Below are positions 57,906-64,000 of a stretch of DNA of 64,000 nucleotides, in pieces. The notes below the pieces were generated by a model, which was given only the letters and a program-made list of their open reading frames with translations, was not told the DNA's origin and did not search any database. Every line of letters starts with the position of its first letter. Within the stretch, counting starts at the first letter, position 1. The stretch covers positions 62,001 through 126,000 of the forward strand of contig JAGQTU010000003.1 of NCBI GenBank assembly GCA_020438865.1. The letters run 5' to 3'. The translations under genes were made by a program, and so were the position numbers. The DNA comes from Mycobacterium sp. Its GTDB lineage: Bacteria; Actinomycetota; Actinomycetes; Mycobacteriales; Mycobacteriaceae.

Positions 57906-60900
57906 CACTCGTGCTGGTGGCTAGCGCGAGGGTGTGGGTGTGTGTGTTGGGCCACCAGCTGGCGTGGCGCAGGAGCGTGGCGATAGCGGGGACGGTCAGG
58001 GTGCGCACCAAGAAGGTGTCCAGGAGCAGTCCGCAGCCGATGATGAGGCCGGCTTGGATCATGATGGCCACCGAGCCGGCCATGAGGCCGAACATGCTGG
58101 CCGCGAAGATCAGGCCCGCCGAGGTGATGACGGAGCCGGTGCGGGCGACGGTGCGGAGCACGCCGACGCGGATGTTGCGTCCTGATTCTTCGCGTAGCCG
58201 GGATACCAGGAGCATGTTGTAGTCGGCGCCGACGGCGACCAGGATGACGAACGCCAGCAAGGGCACTGGCCAGGCGATCGGGTAGCCCAGTCCCCATTGG
58301 AAAATCAGCACGCCGATGCCCAGCGAGGCCAGGTAGTTGAGCACGACGGTTCCCAGCAGGTAGAGCGGTGCCAGTACGGCGCGCAGCAGTAGTACCAGGA
58401 TGAGGCCGACGATGAGCAGGGTAGCGATGGCCAGTTGGGCGAAGTCCGCGCGTAGCAGGCGTTGGATGTCGGAGTTCACGGCGGGAAATCCGGCAATCGA
58501 CATGGTGGCGTGGGCCAGGGCGGTGTTGGGGCGGGCGGCGTCGGCGACCTCGGTGATCTGGTGGGCGAGGTGGGTGGCCTCGGCGCTGTAGGGGTCGAGG
58601 TTGGATTCGACGGCAAAGCGTGCGGTTTTGCCGTCGGCGGACAGGAAATGCCTTGCCACGTCGCTGAATTGGCGGTTTTCGAAGATGTTGGCGGGTAGGT
58701 AGAAGCCGCTGGCGGCATCGGAGTGGGCGCTGGCGCGCGCGGAGTTGTGCAGCGCGGTGGCGATCTGGCTCATCCCGGACAGCATGTCGATGTTGCTGTC
58801 GGCCAGGGTGTGCACCCCGGTCGCCAGTGCCTGGGCGCCGGCGGCGAGTTGGCTGATGCCGTCTTGGAGGCGGCGGATATTACCGGCGAGGTCCGAGGGG
58901 TTGCCGCGGGTTCCGGCGGGGCTGTCCAGCGTGCTGAGCGTGGATTGGATTGCGGTGAGGGTGCCGGTGACGGTGGCGTCGGTGGCGGGGTTGTAGCGGT
59001 CGCCGAGGTCGGCGACCTGGGTGAAAAAGCCGTTGTCGCGCAGGCTTACCAGGGCGTGGACTTGGTCGCGGATCTGGGCGCACTGCGCGGTGGTGGCACA
59101 CCAGGGGGAGGCGTTGAGGGTGTCGGCGAGGGGGTCGAGGGCGGTGACGGCGTTTTGGGCTTGCTCGGCCAGTGGGCGCAGCCCGGGGCCGGACTGGATG
59201 GCTTGGTCGACGGCGGGGGCGCTTGCAGACAGGTCGCGCAGCAGGGGTCGCAACGGTGCGGCGCGGGTTCCCGCGGACGGGGTGTGGGTGAGGATCGCGG
59301 CCAGTGGGCTCAGGGCGCTGCGCAACGTGGTGTCGAGTTGGGCCAGTCCGGCGGCGAGTTGGTCGGCGCCGTCGGTGAGTTTGGCGAGATCGCCCTTTCG
59401 GGTGTTGCCGTCGGCGACGGCCCCGGCCAGTGTGTCGCCGATTTGAGCGTTCTGCCAGGACAGTTGAGCTTGTTCGAGTCGCGCGCCGGTGGGGCGGGTG
59501 ACTCCGGATACTTTGGTGACACCGGGGATTTGGGCGACGCGGGCGGCCATTTCGTCGAGATCGGCCAGCGCTTTGCCGGTGCGCATGTCGGTGGGGTTTT
59601 CTACGACAAGAAACTCGGTGATCACCGTGTCTTTGCCGAAGTGGCGGTCCAGCAGGTGGTAGCCCTGGTTGCTGGCGGTGCTGTCGGGTTGGCCTTTGCG
59701 GTCGTCGTAGCTGATTTTGATCGTCGCGGCGACCGCGGACAACGCGAGCAGGATGGCCAGGCTGGCGATCAGCAGCGGCAGGGGCCGGCGTACCACCGCG
59801 ACGGCGATGCTGTTCCAGTAGCGGCGGGTCCGGTCGGATTTCGGTTCGCCGATGCCTCTTGTGGCGGCCAGCGCCAGCACCGGTGGCAGTAGCGTGACGG
59901 TGGCGGCGAACCCGACGAAGACGGCGACCGCGCAGGCTGGCCCGAGCGCGGCGAACACGCTCAGCCGGGCGAACACCATGGTTAAGAACGCGAACGCGAC
60001 GGTGGCCGCTGAGGCCAGGATCACCCGGCCGATGCTGGCGGTGGCGTGGATGACGGCGTGGTCGGCAGGCATCTGGGCGCGGCGCTGCTCGTGGTAGCGG
60101 CTGATCAGAAACACCGTGTAGTCGGTGCCTGCGCCGAGCAGGATCGCGGTCATGAACGCCACGGTGAACTGGGAGACGGGCATGCCGCTTTGGCCCAGCG
60201 CTGAGAGCACCCCGCGGCCCACGGCCAGGCTTACCCCGATCACCAACAGCGGCAGCAGCGCGGTGAACACCGACCGGTACACGATCAGCAGGATCAACGC
60301 GATCAGCCCGACCGTGGCGATCGAGATCAGCAGCAGGTCGTGCTCGGCGGAGTCGATCATGTCGCTGAACGTCGTCGGCGGGCCCGTCACGGACGCCGTG
60401 ACGGATGAGCCGGTGAACACGTTCGCCACGATGTGGCGAACGGCCTGCACGGATTCCGCGGCGGTGGGATCGCCCAGCGTGCCGGCCACGCCTACCGGCA
60501 GATACCACGCTTTGCCGTCGCGGCTGACCGCCTGGGTCGCGGTGACCGGGTCGGCCAGCAGATTTTGCACCAGCAAGACGTGGCCGGTGTCGGCGCGCAG
60601 CCGCGACACCAGCTGCTCGTAGCGTTGTCGCGCCGGGGGAGTCAACCCGGCGGGGTCTTCCATCGCAACGAACACCATCGTCTTGGAACCCTTCTCACCG
60701 AAGGCGTCGCTCATCCGGTCCACGGTTTGAAACGACGGAACATCGCGTGGAAGAAGGTTCACCGATTGCTCACGCACCACGGTCTCCAACTGCGGAAACA
60801 GCATCGCCAGCAGCACGGCCGCACCCCGCCACCCCCCGATCACCAGCGCTTTATGCCGCACGGTAAACGCTGCCAGGATTGCCAACCCGGCGCTGCATTC

Positions 60901-60987
60901 GCTGGATCCAGCTGAATCGGCCGGACGGCCGCTACGTGAGAGAAGTGCCGTCGCGGCGCCCGAAAAGTCCGAAGAACCGTCGGTCAC
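57853..60987 (-). CDS. MmpL/RND-family transporter without MmpS partner
   Basis: 1044 residues from GTG 60987, which lies 5 nt after GGAGG. Twelve predicted membrane helices, two large periplasmic loops and the RND Asp-Tyr motifs GAGTDYTVF and GADYNML in both halves. The second loop is long and coiled (DGADQLAAGLAQLD, GAQALATGVHTLAD). MmpL proteins export lipids or siderophores. Its 3' end overlaps the 328-residue gene by 53 bp, tail to tail. Confidence 0.9.
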   Translation of the reverse strand: MTDGSSDFSGAATALLSRSGRPADSAGSSECSAGLAILAAFTVRHKALVIGGWRGAAVLLAMLFPQLETVVREQSVNLLPRDVPSFQTVDRMSDAFGEKGSKTMVFVAMEDPAGLTPPARQRYEQLVSRLRADTGHVLLVQNLLADPVTATQAVSRDGKAWYLPVGVAGTLGDPTAAESVQAVRHIVANVFTGSSVTASVTGPPTTFSDMIDSAEHDLLLISIATVGLIALILLIVYRSVFTALLPLLVIGVSLAVGRGVLSALGQSGMPVSQFTVAFMTAILLGAGTDYTVFLISRYHEQRRAQMPADHAVIHATASIGRVILASAATVAFAFLTMVFARLSVFAALGPACAVAVFVGFAATVTLLPPVLALAATRGIGEPKSDRTRRYWNSIAVAVVRRPLPLLIASLAILLALSAVAATIKISYDDRKGQPDSTASNQGYHLLDRHFGKDTVITEFLVVENPTDMRTGKALADLDEMAARVAQIPGVTKVSGVTRPTGARLEQAQLSWQNAQIGDTLAGAVADGNTRKGDLAKLTDGADQLAAGLAQLDTTLRSALSPLAAILTHTPSAGTRAAPLRPLLRDLSASAPAVDQAIQSGPGLRPLAEQAQNAVTALDPLADTLNASPWCATTAQCAQIRDQVHALVSLRDNGFFTQVADLGDRYNPATDATVTGTLTAIQSTLSTLDSPAGTRGNPSDLAGNIRRLQDGISQLAAGAQALATGVHTLADSNIDMLSGMSQIATALHNSARASAHSDAASGFYLPANIFENRQFSDVARHFLSADGKTARFAVESNLDPYSAEATHLAHQITEVADAARPNTALAHATMSIAGFPAVNSDIQRLLRADFAQLAIATLLIVGLILVLLLRAVLAPLYLLGTVVLNYLASLGIGVLIFQWGLGYPIAWPVPLLAFVILVAVGADYNMLLVSRLREESGRNIRVGVLRTVARTGSVITSAGLIFAASMFGLMAGSVAIMIQAGLIIGCGLLLDTFLVRTLTVPAIATLLRHASWWPNTHTHTLALATSTSVTQDYRGGEPRGRCRWF

Positions 60988-60999
60988 CCGCACCTCCAC

Positions 61000-61372
61000 G
61001 ATTAGGGAGACTATCAGTATCGCTACGCTACTAGGAGTATCACGGTGCGCGCGAGGTCACGCGACGATTCACTTGCCGCTTCACCTCGCCGATCAACTCG
61101 CCGCGTTACTGGCACATCCCGCGTCCCGCCCGGGACGCGAGCTATCAGCGGTGTGAGGGGCTGACTCGCCAGATAGCATCCAGCACCTGGCGACGGTTGC
61201 CGACTGGTTTCAACGACATGGTAGGCGACCGTGAGGCGATGCAGCGTGGCGCGCGCAGCGTAAGCAGGCACTGACGACGTTGCTGTCGGCGCGGCACCGC
61301 GGAACGGTTCGCCAAGGCCCGCCGTCTGGCGCTGCCGCGTACCCGGTTGGGCTCGGCTAAGTCAGCAACACC
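61000..61372. other. Intergenic region, no supported gene
   Basis: Between the divergently placed MmpL start and the stop of the XRE gene at 61373. GATACT repeats at both ends of a TAGCGTAGC core (61007-61042) may be the MmpL operator. Short frames here lack convincing features; part may be a decayed regulator gene. Confidence 0.4.
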
Positions 61373-62161
61373 TCAATTGAAAACAAAGGCTGGCTCCTGC
61401 TTTCTTCTGTGCACCACGAGAAATTGTCCAGGCGCACTCGCGGCAGAAAGTAGCTCGTAATCAAACTCAAGCTCACCGCGGTCACGATGCCTCAGCCGTT
61501 TGACCTTACGGTCGCAGACATCAATGTCGTGACTTTCCCACATCCGGACGAAGTCGTCGCTCTTGTCGGAAAGTTCGTGGATGATCTCGGCCACATCTGG
61601 CTGGTCGATATCAACTCCCACGATGCGGTGCAGGATGGCAATAGCTGTTTTGGCATATGACTCCCAGTTGACCCAGAGGTTTTTCGCTTCTGGATCTAAG
61701 AAAAGTAGGCGCAGGATATTTTCAGTTATCTTAAATTCATCGAAGAACAGTGATGCCTGGACGTTTTTGGCCAGGACGTCGCAGCGACGGTTCACGATGT
61801 AGGCGGGACCGAGTGTCCACGACTGCATGAGAAGCAGCAGATACTCCACCGGGGCTTGCTGCGAGCCAGATGTCCACCGCCATCGGTGGTGTGGAATCGC
61901 GAGATCGTGCAAATACGCGGCCTCGTCCGCAGACAGGCAAAGCGCGGCGACCAAGGCGTTCAAGACCTGGACGGACGGGTGTTTTTCTCGTCCCTGTTCC
62001 AACCGGGCGTAGTAGTCGGCGCTGATTCCGGCCCGCGCGGCCACCTCTTCACGGCGCAACCCCGGGGTTCGTCGCCGTCGCGCAAACTCCCCATCGTGGC
62101 CCTGGCACGGCGCCATTGCCTCGCGACGTGCACGAAGGAATCCTCCCAGTGTCGTCGCCAC
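61373..62161 (-). CDS. XRE regulator with MmyB-like sensor domain
   Basis: 262 residues. An N-terminal helix-turn-helix (GLRREEVAARAGISADYYARLE) precedes a MmyB-like ligand-binding domain (PAYIVNRRCDVLAKN, LFLDPEAKNLWVNWE, RGELEFDYELLSA). Such regulators sense small molecules, possibly fatty acids. It lies between two RND transporter units, one on each strand, and probably controls the mmpS-mmpL operon that starts about 290 bp away. Confidence 0.88.
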   Translation of the reverse strand: MATTLGGFLRARREAMAPCQGHDGEFARRRRTPGLRREEVAARAGISADYYARLEQGREKHPSVQVLNALVAALCLSADEAAYLHDLAIPHHRWRWTSGSQQAPVEYLLLLMQSWTLGPAYIVNRRCDVLAKNVQASLFFDEFKITENILRLLFLDPEAKNLWVNWESYAKTAIAILHRIVGVDIDQPDVAEIIHELSDKSDDFVRMWESHDIDVCDRKVKRLRHRDRGELEFDYELLSAASAPGQFLVVHRRKQEPAFVFN

Positions 62162-62455
62162 GAAGTGATGCTACCGCCGGCGTTTTCCTGGGTGTCGCAC
62201 TCCTAGGTAAACGTCGGCCATTCCTGTGCCCGCCGCCGTCGGGCATCATGTGCTGGCGGGGCATGCATCGATCGGTTGCGTCCGACGCCGTCCCGCGAGT
62301 CCGCGGCGATGGAGTGGCATTGTGCAGATGCGGTGCGGGCGCTCCCTTCCAAGTGGGTATGACGAGAGATCGGCGATCCGCTCACGATGTTGCGCGAAGC
62401 CCCGACGGGTTAGCGGAAAGATTTGGGCTCCGGTCGGCCGTCGAGATGGGTTGTG

Positions 62456-62881
62456 ATGGTAGGGCTTCTCAAGGGGATGTGGATTCCGCTGGTCATCGCG
62501 GCGGTGGTGATGGTGGGTGGTTTTGTCGCCTATCGGTTGCACGGAATCTTTGGTTCGCACCGCCTTTCGGCAGCCGGCCAGGTCGAAGCGATTGAGCCGA
62601 TCAACGTCAAGCGGGTGACCTACGAGGTTTTCGGTCCTGCGGGCACGGCAGGCCACGTCAACTATTTGGACGCGGACGCCCAGCCGCAGGGGGCGAACTT
62701 CGCCACGCTGCCCTGGTCGTTCACCGTGACCACGACCCTGCCGGGAGTCTTCGCGGCTGTGGTCGCCCAAGGCGATAGCCCGACGATCGGTTGCCGCATA
62801 GTCGTCGACGGCCGGGTCAAAGACGCGGAGTCCAGCAGCAACCTGAACGCGCAGACCTTTTGCCTGGACAAGGCCGCATGA
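62456..62881 (+). CDS. mmpS: MmpS family accessory protein
   Basis: 141 residues from ATG 62456. One membrane helix (about 7-30) and a periplasmic domain (KRVTYEVFGPAGTAGHVNYLD, LPWSFTVTTT, CRIVVDGRV) typical of MmpS. Its TGA overlaps the mmpL ATG (ATGA). MmpS assists MmpL in export of lipids or siderophores. The 294-bp region before it, up to 62162, holds no other gene. Confidence 0.92.
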   Translation: MVGLLKGMWIPLVIAAVVMVGGFVAYRLHGIFGSHRLSAAGQVEAIEPINVKRVTYEVFGPAGTAGHVNYLDADAQPQGANFATLPWSFTVTTTLPGVFAAVVAQGDSPTIGCRIVVDGRVKDAESSSNLNAQTFCLDKAA

Positions 62882-64000
62882 GCGGCGATCACGTCCACGG
62901 GTCGTTGCTGTCGCGGGCGATCCACCGGCTGGCGGTGCCAATCATCGTGGGCTGGCTGGGGCTCACCGTCGTCGTCTTCGTCGCCGCGCCGAACCTACAA
63001 GTGGTCGAACGCGACAACACGGTGGCCTTGTTGCCCCCGGACGCCCCGTCGCTGGTCGCGATGAAGCGCATGGGCAAGGTATTTCACGAGTTCGACTCCG
63101 ACAGCGTCGCCATGGTGGTGTTAGTCGGCGACCAGCCGCTGGGAGCCGAGGCGCGCCGCTTCTACGACGGCCTGGTGCGCGACATCGAACACGACACCCA
63201 TCATGTCCAGCACGTGCAGAACTATTGGGGCGATCTGATCACGGCGGCGGGCAACCAGAGCGCCGACAGCAAGGCCGCCTACGTGCAGGTGAACCTCGCT
63301 GGCGACCAGGGCACGACCTTGGCGGACGAGTCGGTGCACGCGGTCGAGGACCTGGTGGCGCACTCGCACCCGCCGCCGGGGATCAAGGCGTACGTCACCG
63401 GGCAGGCGCCGCAGACCACCGACACCACCGAGGCCGGCGACAAGAGTATGGGCCAACGTGTCGCGATAACAATCGTCGTCGCCGCGATCATGCTGCTCAT
63501 CGTCTATCGGTCCATCACCACGGTCCTGCTTGTGCTCGTCGTGGTGTTCGTCGAACTCGGCGTTGCGCGGGGAGTCGTCGCGGCGATCGGGAACTTTCAT
63601 GTCATGGGGTTCACGACGTTCGCCGTCAGCCTGCTCATGTCGCTGGTCATAGCCGCGGGGACGGATTACGCGATATTTTTCATCGGCCGCTATCACGAGG
63701 CGCGCCACGCTGGCCAGAACCGCCAGACGGCGTTTTACACCACCTATCGTGGGGTGGCCCACGTCGTCTTGGGCTCGGGTCTCACCGTTGCCGGAGCGAT
63801 GCTGTGCCTGCGGTTGACGCGGCTGCCCTATTTGAACACGCTGGCGATTCCCTGCGCGATCGGGCTGCTCGTCGTGATTGCCGCCTCGCTCACCCTGGTT
63901 CCGGCCGTCCTCGTCGCGGGGGGTCGCGTCGGTCTGCTCGAGCCGAAACGGCCGAGCAACGTGCGCGGGTGGCGGCGAATAGGTGCCGCGGTCGTGCGCT
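62878..64000 (+). CDS. mmpL: MmpL family transporter (partial, runs off window)
   Basis: ATG 62878 overlaps the mmpS stop, and the frame stays open to the window end (374 codons seen). The start has a membrane helix (VPIIVGWLGLTVVVFVAAPN), then a periplasmic loop with QVVERDNTVALLPPDAPS and helices carrying the RND motif AGTDYAIFFIGRYHEAR. This is the canonical MmpL N-terminal half, distinct from the solo transporter at 57853. It is driven by proton flow and probably exports a lipid with its MmpS partner. Confidence 0.93.
   Translation, partial: MSGDHVHGSLLSRAIHRLAVPIIVGWLGLTVVVFVAAPNLQVVERDNTVALLPPDAPSLVAMKRMGKVFHEFDSDSVAMVVLVGDQPLGAEARRFYDGLVRDIEHDTHHVQHVQNYWGDLITAAGNQSADSKAAYVQVNLAGDQGTTLADESVHAVEDLVAHSHPPPGIKAYVTGQAPQTTDTTEAGDKSMGQRVAITIVVAAIMLLIVYRSITTVLLVLVVVFVELGVARGVVAAIGNFHVMGFTTFAVSLLMSLVIAAGTDYAIFFIGRYHEARHAGQNRQTAFYTTYRGVAHVVLGSGLTVAGAMLCLRLTRLPYLNTLAIPCAIGLLVVIAASLTLVPAVLVAGGRVGLLEPKRPSNVRGWRRIGAAVVR

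Noticed and set aside
58880-60508. Long Arg-rich frames inside the solo MmpL gene
   Set aside because: Composition is that of an off-frame reading; the MmpL frame has all RND motifs and membrane helices.
61023-61271. An 82-codon minus-strand frame between MmpL and the XRE gene
   Set aside because: No ribosome site, no domain and mixed composition; possibly a decayed regulator but not supportable.
1-64000. Conjugation genes (relaxase, VirB4/TraG coupling protein) expected on ESX plasmids
   Set aside because: None of the supported frames shows their motifs; conjugative status cannot be claimed from this window.

Overview
The window is high-GC actinobacterial DNA and almost certainly Mycobacterium. 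It carries a complete type VII (ESX) secretion locus with a PE/PPE pair, EspG and MycP, a WhiB-type regulator, MmpS/MmpL transporters and an MspA-family porin. A replication-initiator-like gene next to a replicative DnaB helicase, an iteron/operator-like repeat array and a candidate antisense RNA over the initiator start point to a large plasmid rather than the chromosome. No T4SS, relaxase or ParA gene is visible here, so plasmid status is an inference.

Layout. 1-6.3 kb: a small ribbon-helix-helix-like protein, a coiled-coil DNA-binding protein, then a tightly coupled run of ESX-associated (Esp-like) genes. 6.3-10.7 kb: replication/control block (dnaB, rep, antisense RNA candidate, whiB-like gene, TTACCGG repeats, Cro/CI-type regulator). 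10.7-18 kb: a second Esp-like block ending in a lysozyme-type peptidoglycan hydrolase. 18-33.4 kb: mosaic cargo that looks chromosomal (hydrolase, broken adenylate cyclase and GcvT genes, PII-like, Rieske, FetB-like, frameshifted MspA porin, lipoproteins, a convergent two-component pair, UppP, a clipped SDR). 33.4-52.5 kb: an NlpC/P60 hydrolase followed by eccB-eccC-PE-PPE-esxB-esxA-espG-espI-eccD-mycP-eccE-eccA. As I recall it, this is the same gene order as chromosomal ESX-2. 52.7-57.9 kb: an accessory island with a DDE transposase coupled to a degenerate tyrosine recombinase, two HTH regulators and an unfamiliar two-gene module. 57.9-64 kb: a solo MmpL-type transporter, an XRE/MmyB-like regulator and an mmpS-mmpL pair whose mmpL runs off the window.

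How the parts fit. EccB/C/D/E form the secretion membrane complex, MycP is its protease, EccA and EspG handle substrates, and PE/PPE/Esx are core substrates. The two Esp-like blocks supply further probable substrates. The two hydrolases share an identical N-terminal domain and probably open peptidoglycan locally for the machine. That N-terminal domain lies in a 489-bp near-perfect direct repeat (16798-17286 and 33957-34445) that brackets the cargo, so the two copies are either homogenised by gene conversion or the scar of the event that placed cargo inside an ESX gene cluster.
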